From Thermococcus sp. 21S7 (GTDB lineage Archaea; Methanobacteriota_B; Thermococci; Thermococcales; Thermococcaceae), in NCBI RefSeq assembly GCF_012027615.1, contig NZ_SNUT01000007.1:100508-164507 (forward strand): a DNA stretch of 64,000 nucleotides, given 5' to 3'. Of this stretch, positions 1 to 7,907 are shown in pieces (position 1 is the first letter of the stretch; every line of letters starts with the position of its first letter). A program made the position numbers and the translations under genes. The notes below the pieces were generated by a model. That model was not told the origin of the DNA and ran no database searches. It worked only from the letters and a program-made list of their open reading frames with translations.

Positions 1-1125
1 AAGAACGTCAATCCTGTGCTCTCTTTGGCCGCCTGAGGTTATCTCTATTCCTCTGTACTCAAGGTCGAAGGAGCGGCTTATCTCTGGCCTGTTCTTGTAT
101 TTCATTATGTAGAACGGCTTTGCCTCGCTGGGGTACTGGTAGATGAAGTACAGCGGTGCCTCCTCGTTCTCAGCCATGTACTTTCCGAGGAGCCTCTCGC
201 CTTCGGTGTCTATATCCTCGCCCCAGGGGATTTCCCTGCCCAGATCCGCGAGTATCTCCAGGGCCCTGTCGTATGTGACGCGCGGGAAGGGCAGTTTTGG
301 CTCCTCAAGCTCGAAGCCGAGGATCTGGAGCTCCTTGGCGTTGTGCTCGCGGACGTATTCAATGGAGTGGGCAACGAGCCTCTCTAGGAGGTTCATTACC
401 TCCTCTTCGCTCTCGATAAAGGCCATCTCCGCGTCAATGCTCCACGCCTCGTTGAGATGTCTCGTTGTGTTGTGCTCCTCCGCCCTGAAAATCGGCGCTA
501 TCTCGTAAACCCTGTCTAAGCCTGAGGCCATCATTATCTGCTTGTAGAGCTGCGGGCTCTGGGCGAGGAAGGCGTCCTTCTCGAAGTATTTCATGGGGAA
601 GAGCTCGGTTCCGCCCTCGGTGGCGGTGGCGATTATCTTGGGTGTGTGCACCTCGATGAAGCCCTCGCTGTGGAAGAAATCGCGAACGGCCTTGAATACG
701 CTTGAGCGTATCTTGAATATGGCCATTACCTCGGGCCTTCTAACGTCCATGAACCTGTTGTCGAGCCTCGTGTCGAGTTCGGCCTTGACCTTGCCGGTTG
801 GGTCGAGTGGGAGCGGGCTTTCCGCCCTGCTGAGAACCTCAAGCTTTTTGGGGAGAATCTCGAAGCCGAGCTTTGCCTTCGGGGTGAAGTTAACCACGCC
901 CTCGACGGCAACGACGTCCTCGGCGTTCAGCTTGGGTATGAGCTTGAACAGCTCCGGGTCGACCTTTTTCTTGGGAGCGGTGACCTGAACTATGCCCTCG
1001 CGGTCCCTTATCCAGAGGAACTTTATTCCACCGAGGTCCTTAATCTCCCAGACCCAGCCGGCAACCTTAACGTGCTGGCCGTTCAACTCTTCGGTAATCT
1101 GGCTTGAGTAGTGCGTCCTGTACAT
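1..1125 (-). CDS. aspS: Aspartyl-tRNA synthetase (C-terminus cut by window edge)
   Basis: Charges tRNA with aspartate in the cytoplasm. Translating the minus strand from the ATG at 1125 gives [14 protein letters not shown], then an OB-fold anticodon-binding domain (about residues 15-105) and the class II catalytic core. Motif 2 is visible as [17 protein letters not shown], and flipping-loop-type sequence [11 protein letters not shown] precedes it. The frame is open to base 1 (last residues read [11 protein letters not shown]), so roughly 60 C-terminal residues, including motif 3, are outside the window. A second in-frame ATG at 1131 would add two residues; 1125 was chosen by resemblance to archaeal AspRS starts. 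Archaeal-type enzyme of about 438 residues expected. Confidence 0.95.
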   Translation of the reverse strand, partial: MYRTHYSSQITEELNGQHVKVAGWVWEIKDLGGIKFLWIRDREGIVQVTAPKKKVDPELFKLIPKLNAEDVVAVEGVVNFTPKAKLGFEILPKKLEVLSRAESPLPLDPTGKVKAELDTRLDNRFMDVRRPEVMAIFKIRSSVFKAVRDFFHSEGFIEVHTPKIIATATEGGTELFPMKYFEKDAFLAQSPQLYKQIMMASGLDRVYEIAPIFRAEEHNTTRHLNEAWSIDAEMAFIESEEEVMNLLERLVAHSIEYVREHNAKELQILGFELEEPKLPFPRVTYDRALEILADLGREIPWGEDIDTEGERLLGKYMAENEEAPLYFIYQYPSEAKPFYIMKYKNRPEISRSFDLEYRGIEITSGGQREHRIDVL

Positions 1126-1199
1126 GGTCATCCCCAGAAGGAGTAGGGACGAGCTTTTAAAGGTATTCGGCCCGGGGAGTACGACGTCTAGGAGTATTT

Positions 1200-1505
1200 T
1201 AACGACAATTGTCCCAAACACTACCTCGAACGACTCCTAAGTTACCCTCCGGCGTTGGAGGGTTGGCGCTGTTAAGCGTCCTTCCAAAGACTGTTCATTG
1301 TGGCAGTCAAAAACTCAAAACGTGGCCTTTAAGCAATAACCCCAATCCGCTCTGCGGTGGGGGTAATGGGCCGAAGACTCGGCCTGTGGGCTGAACCGAA
1401 ACTGGCGACGGGAGTAGGGGATGAGTGCCCGTAAACCGAACCGCCCGTTAGCGAGGGGTTAACCCGTTGGAACATCGCCGTTCACGGCGGGGAGGAGGTC
1501 AGAAA
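1200..1505 (+). mobile_element. Candidate IS200/IS605-type right end / omega-RNA-like remnant (no intact tnpB)
   Basis: A GC-rich, non-coding, highly structured stretch lies between AT-rich flanks downstream of nothing codable. Near its 3' end there is a palindrome GGGTTAACCC, then the hairpin CGCCG-TTCA-CGGCG followed by GGGGAGGAGGTCAG. Hairpin plus GGGGAGGAGGTCAG resembles the 3' ends of IS200/IS605 (TnpB) elements that I recall from hyperthermophilic archaea. Several short stretches read like decayed TnpB C-terminal coding sequence but stops break every frame. No tnpA or tnpB is adjacent. Alternatives are an unrelated structured ncRNA; I saw no RNase P or SRP RNA signatures. The left boundary is a guess. 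Confidence 0.4.
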
Positions 1506-1587
1506 CAGAGATGGAATTACAAGACGTATAACGTTCACACTAAATCCCTACATACTAGAGAAACAAACGAAGGGTAGAAATGGTCAC

Positions 1588-2100
1588 TCAAATGAAGAAA
1601 ATTTTGACTTCCCTGCTGGTTATCTGGGAGAGTATGCTCTCCAGCACCTCTGCCTTTTCAGGAAGCTTTCTCCTGTCCCTGTTGAGCACGAGAACCTTGT
1701 AATAGGTTCCCCCACCGGGCTTGTAGACCACGTTCACGCCGAAGACTCCCGCCGGGTAGAGGAGGTCGGTGGCGAGTTTTTTAACGTCGTCGGTTCCCTT
1801 GACTTCCACAGCCTCGATGACGCGTATCCTCTTGCCGAGCTCCCTCATGAGGGCCTTGATGTTCTTGCCTCCCTTGCCGATGGTTATCGGGACGTCGCCC
1901 TCCCCAACCACGATGACTATGAGGTCACCGGCTTCGACTGCCTTCTTAAACTCCATGTCAGCGTCGCCGATAAGCTTGTACAAGAGTCTCGCGACTTTAA
2001 CATCCAGCTCGGAGATAACCCCATCCTGAAGTTTTTTCTCGTCGGCCGGGCACAGAATATCGTCGGTCTTCAAACACACCTCACAGATTGGCGCCTTCAT
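1588..2100 (-). CDS. KH-domain RNA-binding protein with N-terminal zinc-binding motif
   Basis: A 170-residue protein. Residues 6-17 carry CEVCLKTDDILC, which could bind a metal ion. A KH core occupies about residues 55-115, with the RNA-binding GxxG loop visible as TIGKGGKNIKALMREL. A second beta-rich segment (about 118-170) ends in REVKIFFI. It resembles archaeal NusA-like/KH proteins thought to act in transcription or RNA metabolism, but I cannot assign a specific target. The start is the ATG at 2100, preceded by GGAGGTGAGGAG, a strong ribosome binding site. It stands alone, minus strand, between the noncoding remnant and the HD-domain gene. Confidence 0.85.
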   Translation of the reverse strand: MKAPICEVCLKTDDILCPADEKKLQDGVISELDVKVARLLYKLIGDADMEFKKAVEAGDLIVIVVGEGDVPITIGKGGKNIKALMRELGKRIRVIEAVEVKGTDDVKKLATDLLYPAGVFGVNVVYKPGGGTYYKVLVLNRDRRKLPEKAEVLESILSQITSREVKIFFI

Positions 2101-2203
2101 CTCCTCACCTCCCCTTTTGCCTGAAGAATGAACCTAAAGGGCTAACCCTTAATTCTAGAAGTCATTTAAAAACCTTATTATGGGGGAAAGAGAAGGAAGA
2201 AGT

Positions 2204-2824
2204 TCAGATTTCGCCCTCTATCTCACGCCTTATGCGCTCGATGAACCCCTCGGTGAAGCGGTGCCGCTCCTCAGCCATCCTTCTCGCCGTTTCGGTGTAC
2301 ATCAGGTCCTTGAGCCTCAGTATCTTCTCCTCGAAGTGCCTCAGCGAAGCATCTATGTCCCTCCCGTGCTCGCCCGAGTACATGAAAACCCTGGCTATCC
2401 CTACCGCGCCTATCGCGTCGAGCTTGTCGGCGTCGCTGAGTATCTTAGCTTCAAGCGTTTGCGGCTCGGGCCCGCGGGAAAAGCGGTGGGCCTCTATGGC
2501 ATGGGCGACCGCCTCGATTTTATCCTCGGCATAGCCAAAGCTCCGGAGATACTGCCGCGCTATCCGCGCGCCCTCAACGGCGTGGTCCTCCACCCTGCCA
2601 GAGCTTTCGAGGGGTCGTGCTATGTCGTGGAGCAGTGCCGCCAGCGCCAAGACCTCAAGGTCCGCCCCTTCCTCCCTTCCGATGTGCATGCAGAGGTTCA
2701 GAACCCTCTCAACGTGGCTGAAGCCGTGAGTTCCCTCCCTCTCGAAGAAGTGCCGCGCGTATACGCGGGTTCTCTCTATGAGTTTGAGGCTTTCTTCGTT
2801 GGTTATGAACCCGTTGAGCTTCAT
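2204..2824 (-). CDS. HD-domain metal-dependent phosphohydrolase
   Basis: A 206-residue cytosolic HD-superfamily protein. The metal ligands are visible in order: H in GTHGFSHVERVL (about 32-44), the HD pair in AALLHDIARPLE (about 68), H in HAIEAHRF and the distal D in ILSDADKLDAIGAVG (about 135). This pattern is typical of small archaeal and bacterial HD hydrolases acting on nucleotides or phosphate esters; the substrate cannot be read from sequence. It is probably translated with the DUF4392 gene: only 4 bases separate them and GGTGATGGG precedes its ATG. Confidence 0.9.
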   Translation of the reverse strand: MKLNGFITNEESLKLIERTRVYARHFFEREGTHGFSHVERVLNLCMHIGREEGADLEVLALAALLHDIARPLESSGRVEDHAVEGARIARQYLRSFGYAEDKIEAVAHAIEAHRFSRGPEPQTLEAKILSDADKLDAIGAVGIARVFMYSGEHGRDIDASLRHFEEKILRLKDLMYTETARRMAEERHRFTEGFIERIRREIEGEI

Positions 2825-2828
2825 CCCA

Positions 2829-3638
2829 TCACCTTAAGGCCTCATTTACCAGGGCGTTTAAAAGTTCAACGATTCCCTCGTGGATGTCGAGGCTTATTCC
2901 ATCGACCGTCGGCGTCTGGGTTTTGGAGACCCCGTCTATCAGACCCAGCTTTGAGATGGCCCTCACTATCATCCTCTCGTCCCAGCCCGGGAGGAGTTTT
3001 CGTCCGAACTCTATCGACGCCTGGGCCACGAGCCCGTAGGCCCCCCAGTTGGAGACGGCTGAGAGGACCAGCTCATCGGTTCCAACGGTGCTTGCTATCA
3101 TCTTCCCATTGGGCACGTGTCGGGAGACGAGGTTCCTTATGTTCCCCATGCCGGCCTCGTTTCCGCCGTCGCCTATCCCTATCGTTGGCACCCCGAGATC
3201 TCTGGCCCCCAGAACCGCCCAGTCGAAGGTCTCCCTCTTTATCTCCATGCCGCTCATTGAGTAGTACCTCCCATCGGCGGCCCTGCCCGGGGTCTCGACC
3301 GCTATCACGAGGGAGTAGTTCCCTATCTCCGGTGCGTCCGTGAACCTGATGCCGAAAGGCTCCAGGGCGGTCTTTACCTCCGGATACGTAAGCACCTCGG
3401 CGGTGCCCCCCAGGGTCTCGACGGCCTTCGCAAGTGCCAGCGCTCCCGGGGGGCCGTCGGTTTCTGCCCTCATCTCCGGGGGTATGGGGAAGCCAGTGAC
3501 GATGAGAACGCGTTCATAATTATCCAAAAACAGTTTTGCAGAATTATGTAAAAAATTTGGATTCTCCCTGCGGTAGTCGAGGTAGACCCTCAGCACTCCC
3601 CTGCTGCCAACGTCCGTGTTGATTAGGTGGGCTATCAT
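2829..3638 (-). CDS. DUF4392 / D-glutamate cyclase-like family protein
   Basis: 269 residues. The family signature near residue 49 reads GFPIPPEMRAETDGPPG, followed by ALALAKAVETLGG, and a conserved GIGDGGNEAGMGNI block lies near residue 158. This is the DUF4392 fold related to mammalian D-glutamate cyclase (C14orf159). The enzymatic role in Thermococcales is not established, so the D-amino-acid link is inference from family. The start at 3638 lies a few bases after the stop of the upstream small gene, and the stop is 4 bases before the HD gene start, so the three are probably one operon with the HAD gene. Confidence 0.8.
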   Translation of the reverse strand: MIAHLINTDVGSRGVLRVYLDYRRENPNFLHNSAKLFLDNYERVLIVTGFPIPPEMRAETDGPPGALALAKAVETLGGTAEVLTYPEVKTALEPFGIRFTDAPEIGNYSLVIAVETPGRAADGRYYSMSGMEIKRETFDWAVLGARDLGVPTIGIGDGGNEAGMGNIRNLVSRHVPNGKMIASTVGTDELVLSAVSNWGAYGLVAQASIEFGRKLLPGWDERMIVRAISKLGLIDGVSKTQTPTVDGISLDIHEGIVELLNALVNEALR

Positions 3639-3641
3639 GGC

Positions 3642-3818
3642 TCATTCGACCTCATAGACGGTTATCCTGACCCTCTTGCCCTTTATCGCCTCCTTGAGCT
3701 TCCACCAGAGCTCCGTTGGCTCCTCGCTCCTGTGAACCAGTTCGTCCCCGTTTTCGAGCTTGACCCTCTTCTCCCGGTACTTGACGAAAACGCCTTCCAT
3801 ATCGAATATCTCCTTCAT
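3642..3818 (-). CDS. Small conserved-looking protein, unknown function
   Basis: 58 residues from the ATG at 3818 (MKEIFDMEGVFVKYREKRVK). The predicted fold is beta-rich and charged, with no Cys and no membrane segment; the C-terminus reads KRVRITVYEVE. No family is recognised. The start was chosen because its ATG overlaps the HAD gene stop as ATGA and has GGGGGG six bases upstream; the ATG at 3824 would sit directly on that site. It lies in a tight minus-strand operon between the HAD phosphatase and the DUF4392 gene, which suggests co-expression only. Confidence 0.7.
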   Translation of the reverse strand: MKEIFDMEGVFVKYREKRVKLENGDELVHRSEEPTELWWKLKEAIKGKRVRITVYEVE

Positions 3819-4459
3819 TCCCATCCCCCCAGGATTTTTCTAAGTTCATAAAGGGTCCCGATTTCATAGTCCGCCATGTTGTAACCCGCCTCACCGTCGC
3901 GGTTTATCCAGACCGCGGTCATCCCGACGTTTTTGGCGCCGTAAACGTCTTGACTGAGGGAATCCCCGACCATCATGGTCTCGCCGGGTTCCACGCCGAG
4001 CCCTTCAAGCGCGTAGAGGAATATCCTGGGTTCGGGTTTTATGGCGTTCACGTCGTCTCTGGTGACGACGACCTTGAAGTAGTCGATCAGCCCGGCAAGC
4101 TTGAGCTTCAGCCTCTGGTACTCCGGGCCGCTCGTGATGACCCCCAGGAGGTAGCCCTCGTCCCTCAGCCACTCCAGGGTTGGAACCGTGTCGGGATAAA
4201 CGTGGAGCTTGTGGGGGTATGTCCTGAGCAATTCCTCGTACTCCAGGTCGAGGTCGAAGAGCCTGAAGAAGAAGTTCCAGTCGTGCCAGTCGTAGGTGTC
4301 CCTCCTTTCGAATATCTCACCGAGGAACCGCTCCCTCGCCTCATCCCTGCTTATTCCAAACCTCTTTGAAAGCTTATCGTAGACCTGTGGAAGAAAGAGC
4401 TGGATGAGCGGCATCTCGGTTAGTATTGTGCCGTCTATGTCAAAGAGAACCGCCTTCAT
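3815..4459 (-). CDS. HAD-superfamily phosphatase
   Basis: 214 residues with all four HAD motifs. Motif I is FDIDGTIL (nucleophile Asp8, acid/base Asp10). Motif II is GVITSGPEY (about 110). Motif III is the Lys in NAIKPEPRIF (about 143). Motif IV is MMVGDSLSQD (about 162). The helical cap between motifs I and II (about residues 15-95) fits phosphoglycolate-phosphatase-like subclass I HADs. The substrate is not deducible. The stop overlaps the start of the next small gene, and only one base separates it from the FtsZ-like gene upstream, so these are one transcription unit. Confidence 0.92.
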   Translation of the reverse strand: MKAVLFDIDGTILTEMPLIQLFLPQVYDKLSKRFGISRDEARERFLGEIFERRDTYDWHDWNFFFRLFDLDLEYEELLRTYPHKLHVYPDTVPTLEWLRDEGYLLGVITSGPEYQRLKLKLAGLIDYFKVVVTRDDVNAIKPEPRIFLYALEGLGVEPGETMMVGDSLSQDVYGAKNVGMTAVWINRDGEAGYNMADYEIGTLYELRKILGGWE

Positions 4460-4460
4460 T

Positions 4461-5216
4461 TTACCACCTCTTGACCAGCAAAGCCAGTATCTCCACTTCC
4501 CTGGTGAGGCTCTCGTCCATCACGACGCCCCATATCACGTCCTTCTCGGCCAGTATCTCCTGGAAGTGCCCCAGTATTCCGTGCGCATCCTTCAGCGGGA
4601 ACTCCCTTCCGACGAGTATTCCTATTAATCCCCTGTCCCAGATGCCCCAGTGCCAGCCGAAGTCGACCTCCCGGAGGAGGCGCAGGATTCCGACGTTGCC
4701 GCCGCGGATCATGTTGAACAGGTCAGCGTAATCGATGTTGACGAGCATCTGCGTTTCAAGGTAGTAGTAGAGCCTGCTGAACATCTCGGCGATGTTCCTC
4801 GATGCTCCCTGGAACGCGGCCGAGATCGAGACGTCATCACCCCCGAAGAAGTCCCAGAGGGAGTCGTAGAAGACGGTTTCAAAGTCATCCGCCCAGGGGG
4901 GCTTTTTCTCGGCGACCAGTTCTTTTTTCGGCGTCAGGACGTAGGCGAGCTTTATCGTGTCCTTCGGGGCGCTTTCCGTTATTATCCTCCTGAGTTCGTG
5001 GTTTATCTCCTTGTCGTCGAAGACGAGCCACAGAAAGGTGTTCTTGGGGAGGCCCGAGAAGAAGTTCCTGAGCCTTTCCTCGTATTCATCAAAGCGGGGC
5101 AGGAGGTAGTAGGCGGGGTTGACGGTCACCTTAACGATGCCGTCCGCGGTTATGCTGTTGACTATCCTCGCTCCCGTGTTCCCGATTCCGACAAAAAGAT
5201 GGGTAAAAGACCCCAT
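4461..5216 (-). CDS. Divergent FtsZ/tubulin-superfamily-like protein
   Basis: 251 residues, unrecognised at first sight. The N-terminus FVGIGNTGARIVNSI resembles the first glycine loop of FtsZ (IGVGGAGNNAV). A strand-helix segment FLWLVFDDKEINHELRRII sits where FtsZ carries its TAGMGGGTGTG loop, but that signature is absent. Further on, LVNIDYADLFNMIRGGNVGI matches the FtsZ pattern 'INLDFADVKTVM..GG.A', and the C-terminus has a beta-strand VIWGVVMDES like the FtsZ C-terminal domain. It is shorter than FtsZ (about 370). I infer a degenerate tubulin/FtsZ-fold protein that probably does not bind GTP in the usual way. It sits in the HAD operon. Confidence 0.55.
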   Translation of the reverse strand: MGSFTHLFVGIGNTGARIVNSITADGIVKVTVNPAYYLLPRFDEYEERLRNFFSGLPKNTFLWLVFDDKEINHELRRIITESAPKDTIKLAYVLTPKKELVAEKKPPWADDFETVFYDSLWDFFGGDDVSISAAFQGASRNIAEMFSRLYYYLETQMLVNIDYADLFNMIRGGNVGILRLLREVDFGWHWGIWDRGLIGILVGREFPLKDAHGILGHFQEILAEKDVIWGVVMDESLTREVEILALLVKRW

Positions 5217-5225
5217 GGCGACCCC

Positions 5226-6446
5226 TTACTCAAGGGTCGCATGCTTTTTCTTCATATCCTTTTCGGTCTTCTGGAAGGTTGCCATGAGGAGCGCTATGAC
5301 CCCGTCGAGGAATATCATCGTTGAGTCCTCGAAGAGCGTTCCCATCGGGGCTATCCACTTGTACTTGGTGAGCATCTGGCGCGCTATGTAGTCCGTCGGA
5401 ATGTCGGTCTTAGCCCTTCCGGGTATCTCGACCACGACGTCGGAGAGTCTGCCGAGGGTGGAGTTGGCGTAGGAGGTTATCGCCACTATCTTTCCGCCCT
5501 GCTTCTTGGCGATCTCCGCAGCATCGACTATGCTGTTGGTCTCACCGGAACCGCTGATGGCTATGAGCAGGTCGCCCGGCTCGAAGGCCGGCGTTATGGT
5601 CTCGCCGACGACGTAGACGTTGAAGTCGAGGTGCATGAGCCTCATCGCGAAGGCCTTGCCGACGAGGCCGCTCCTTCCGGCGCCGTAGATGAAGATCTTG
5701 TTCGCCCCAATCATTGCATCGACGAAGCCGCGAACCTGCTCTATCTTGAGCTTCTCCGCCACGTTGCCTATGTGCTCCACTATATCCGCCATGGCCTTCC
5801 TTATCGTCATCATGTACTCTCCCCAGAAGAGGTCGATTATTTTCCTAGTAACTCCCTCGGGATTCTTGGCCTTGGTTATCGCGCCGCCGACTATTATGAT
5901 GGTGGCGCCCAGTTCGATGACCTTCGGGATGGTCTCAAGGTTCAGTCCTCCGGCGACGGCAACGGGAACGCTGACGGCTTTGACGACCTTTTCAAGGTCT
6001 TCCAGCGGGCTCTTGCCCTGAACCTGCTCGTCTATGCCGGTGTGAACGAGTATGTAGTGAACGCCCATCTTCTCAAGTTCCTTGGCGCGCTTGACCTTGT
6101 CCTTAACGCCGATTAGATCGACCATAATCCTGATTCCATAGCGCCTTGCAACTTCGACCGCGTCTTTTATCGTTTTGTCATCCGCCACGCCGAGGATGGA
6201 AACGACGTCGGCACCGTGTCTTGCTGCCATCTCGACCTCCAGAGCGCCGGTGTCCATTGTCTTGAGGTCCGCCACTATCTTCCTGTCCGGGAAGCGTCTC
6301 TTGAGAAGCTCAACCGCGCGCATGCCCTCCTTCTTAATGAGCGGAGTCCCAACCTCCAGCCAGTGAGCGCCGCCGCGAGCGGCCTTCTCCGCGATAGAAA
6401 TGGCCTGTTCAACGTCAGTTAAGTCAAGAGCGACCTGAAGTATCAT
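5226..6446 (-). CDS. Bifunctional 3-hexulose-6-phosphate synthase / 6-phospho-3-hexuloisomerase
   Basis: 406 residues, a fusion of two ribulose-monophosphate pathway enzymes. Residues 1-210 form an HPS TIM barrel: MILQVALDLTD, then DLKTMDTGALEVEMA with the catalytic Asp/Lys, then VAVAGGLN and IIIVGGAIT. Residues about 215-406 form a SIS sugar isomerase (PHI): IFIYGAGRSGLVGKAFAMR and IAISGSGETNSIVDAA. In Thermococcales, which lack a complete oxidative pentose phosphate pathway, the reverse reaction makes ribulose 5-phosphate for nucleotide synthesis (family knowledge). A BRE/TATA element near 6491-6500 on the minus strand and GGAGGCGAGGAG before the ATG support expression from its own promoter. 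Confidence 0.95.
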   Translation of the reverse strand: MILQVALDLTDVEQAISIAEKAARGGAHWLEVGTPLIKKEGMRAVELLKRRFPDRKIVADLKTMDTGALEVEMAARHGADVVSILGVADDKTIKDAVEVARRYGIRIMVDLIGVKDKVKRAKELEKMGVHYILVHTGIDEQVQGKSPLEDLEKVVKAVSVPVAVAGGLNLETIPKVIELGATIIIVGGAITKAKNPEGVTRKIIDLFWGEYMMTIRKAMADIVEHIGNVAEKLKIEQVRGFVDAMIGANKIFIYGAGRSGLVGKAFAMRLMHLDFNVYVVGETITPAFEPGDLLIAISGSGETNSIVDAAEIAKKQGGKIVAITSYANSTLGRLSDVVVEIPGRAKTDIPTDYIARQMLTKYKWIAPMGTLFEDSTMIFLDGVIALLMATFQKTEKDMKKKHATLE

Positions 6447-6585
6447 CTCCTCGCCTCCAAGGAGTTTTCGTTTTAATCTTAGGGGGCTACTTTTTAAACT
6501 TTGGCGTCATAATTTGACAAAATTGTGTTGAAGAATCCAGCCAAGGTTTAAAAAGTGAATGGGCAATTCCGGATGGGTGGAATCA
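6447..6585. promoter_or_regulatory. Divergent promoter region between hps-phi and the arginase-like gene
   Basis: Two nearly identical BRE/TATA elements face away from each other. On the minus strand CCAAAGTTTAAAAAG (about 6490-6504) lies about 45 bases before the hps-phi ATG. On the plus strand CCAAGGTTTAAAAAG (about 6540-6554) lies 32 bases before the ATG at 6586, which would put transcription start only a few bases upstream of that gene. The plus-strand spacing supports the internal ATG 6586 rather than the in-frame ATG at 6559. Confidence 0.65.
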
Positions 6586-7311
6586 ATGGTAACGTTCATC
6601 CCCTTCGGCGAGAAGCCCAACAGGGACGGGGTTCTCTACGTTCTGCAGCTCTTGAAGCGGAACAAGCTCATCGAGGATTACATGATAGTCGAATCCAGCC
6701 GGGTGGAGCTCCTCCCTGAGAGGATTCCCCTCGACAGCGCCTACATAGTCGGGGAGCACCTCGCAACGTACGGCATAATTGAAAAGCTCCACCCCCCTTC
6801 GCTGCTGAGCATCGATGCACACACCGACCTCATGCACGACTACCTCGACCACGGCTCGTGGCTCGCCTACGCCCTGGAGGAGCGCCTCGTGAACCGCGCG
6901 GTGGTTCTGGCGCCGGTTCTCATGATACCAACCACCGAGAGGACCCAGCTCTGGACGAGGCGTGTGAAGGTCTTCCCTGCCCTGCTGAGGAGCAGAAAGA
7001 TTCGCGGAAAGTGGAGGGCGTACAAGAACCTCCAGACGAACTCCCTCGACGAGATAATCTCCGAGGCAAAGAAATACCTGGGTGAAGAGGTGTACCTGAC
7101 GGTTGACCTGGACGTTCTCAGGCCGGAATACAGGATAGCGCGCTTCCAGCACGGGGAGCTCACGCTTGAGGAGCTTCTTGATCTCCTGGAGGCGGTAAAG
7201 AAAAACTTCAAGATAATCGCCTTCGACATAGCCGAAGTTTCAGATAAGATTCGCCGCTCAAGGCTGGGCAAAAAGGCCTTTGTGGAGGTCTTCCAGCTGC
7301 TGATGGGGTGA
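6586..7311 (+). CDS. Arginase/agmatinase-fold (ureohydrolase-like) protein
   Basis: 241 residues. Two ureohydrolase metal-binding blocks are visible: LLSIDAHTDLMHDYLDHG (about residues 70-88; family SxDAHxD) and VYLTVDLDVLRPEYR (about 168-183; family DIDVLDP), with FDIAEVSD near the C-terminus. It is shorter than the typical 280-310 residues, the usual first metal-ligand His region (GGDH) is not obvious, and the DP of DIDVLDP is replaced, so arginase or agmatinase activity is uncertain. The start ATG at 6586 has GGGTGG nine bases upstream. It probably forms an operon with the two small genes that follow. Confidence 0.7.
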   Translation: MVTFIPFGEKPNRDGVLYVLQLLKRNKLIEDYMIVESSRVELLPERIPLDSAYIVGEHLATYGIIEKLHPPSLLSIDAHTDLMHDYLDHGSWLAYALEERLVNRAVVLAPVLMIPTTERTQLWTRRVKVFPALLRSRKIRGKWRAYKNLQTNSLDEIISEAKKYLGEEVYLTVDLDVLRPEYRIARFQHGELTLEELLDLLEAVKKNFKIIAFDIAEVSDKIRRSRLGKKAFVEVFQLLMG

Positions 7312-7315
7312 TGGG

Positions 7316-7645
7316 ATGGCGCCCAAGGGACCCACTGAGGAGGAGATGAGAACGATCCTCATGCCCCTCATGCTTTCCGGGGCGAGGATGCTGGACAGGC
7401 ACTGCCCCAAGTGCGGTTCGCCGCTCTTCGAGAAGGACGGCAGGGTTTTCTGCCCGATATGCGAGCACAGGAAAAGGCAGAAAGCGGGCGAGATGAAAGG
7501 CGTTGAGGAGCGCCTCATGGAGAAGCTGAACGAACTTGCAAACTCCCTGCCGGACGAGGTTGACCAGCTTGAGAAACACTTAAGGGTAATGGAGAAGATA
7601 ATAGAACTGCTGGAAAGGTATAGGAAACTGGAGGGAGAGGAATGA
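7316..7645 (+). CDS. Sjogren's syndrome/scleroderma autoantigen p27-like zinc-ribbon protein
   Basis: 109 residues. A central four-Cys zinc ribbon reads CPKCGSPLF...VFCPIC (about residues 29-48), preceded by the family segment MLSGARMLDRHCP. The C-terminal half is a charged coiled-coil-like helix. This matches the archaeal family related to autoantigen p27 (UPF0148), whose role is unknown. GGTGATGGG precedes the ATG, 2 bases after the stop of the arginase-like gene. Its stop overlaps the start of the next gene as ATGA, pointing to translational coupling. Confidence 0.85.
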   Translation: MAPKGPTEEEMRTILMPLMLSGARMLDRHCPKCGSPLFEKDGRVFCPICEHRKRQKAGEMKGVEERLMEKLNELANSLPDEVDQLEKHLRVMEKIIELLERYRKLEGEE

Positions 7646-7854
7646 AGAACGTCAGGGTTTTGAAGGCTCTGGAGGATGGTCCGAAGACCATCGAGGAGAT
7701 AGTTGAAATCACAAAGCTCCCCGCCATGGAGGTCAGGCGCTACCTTCTCCGCTTCGTCGAGCAGGGTAAGGTCGAGAGCTATCAGAAGGAAGGAAAGCTT
7801 TTCTGGAAGATTAAAGAGACGAGCGAAGCCGAAGAAGAGTTCAAATACGTCTGA
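7642..7854 (+). CDS. Small winged-helix DNA-binding protein
   Basis: 70 residues, almost all a winged helix-turn-helix. Helices 1-3 are VRVLKALED, TIEEIVEIT and MEVRRYLLRFVEQG, and the wing is KVESYQKEGKLFWKI. The layout is that of minimal archaeal MarR/ArsR-like HTH proteins. No ligand-binding domain is present. It starts at an ATGA overlap with the p27-like gene and ends 53 bases before the convergent trmBL2 stop. Its DNA target is unknown. Confidence 0.75.
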   Translation: MKNVRVLKALEDGPKTIEEIVEITKLPAMEVRRYLLRFVEQGKVESYQKEGKLFWKIKETSEAEEEFKYV

Positions 7855-7907
7855 ACCCTTTCTTTTCTATATTCCTATCGTCGAACAAAGGAAAAGGGAG
7901 AAGGGCA

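Noticed and set aside
1209..1394. 61-codon frame in the IS-like remnant
   Set aside because: No ribosome binding site or family; the region is better read as structured noncoding DNA.
1200..1505. RNase P RNA or SRP RNA
   Set aside because: The conserved blocks of those RNAs were looked for by eye and not found.
2180..3343. 387-codon plus-strand frame
   Set aside because: Lies antisense to the HD and DUF4392 genes, is Arg/Ser/Pro-rich and has no motif; a shadow of GC-rich codon bias.
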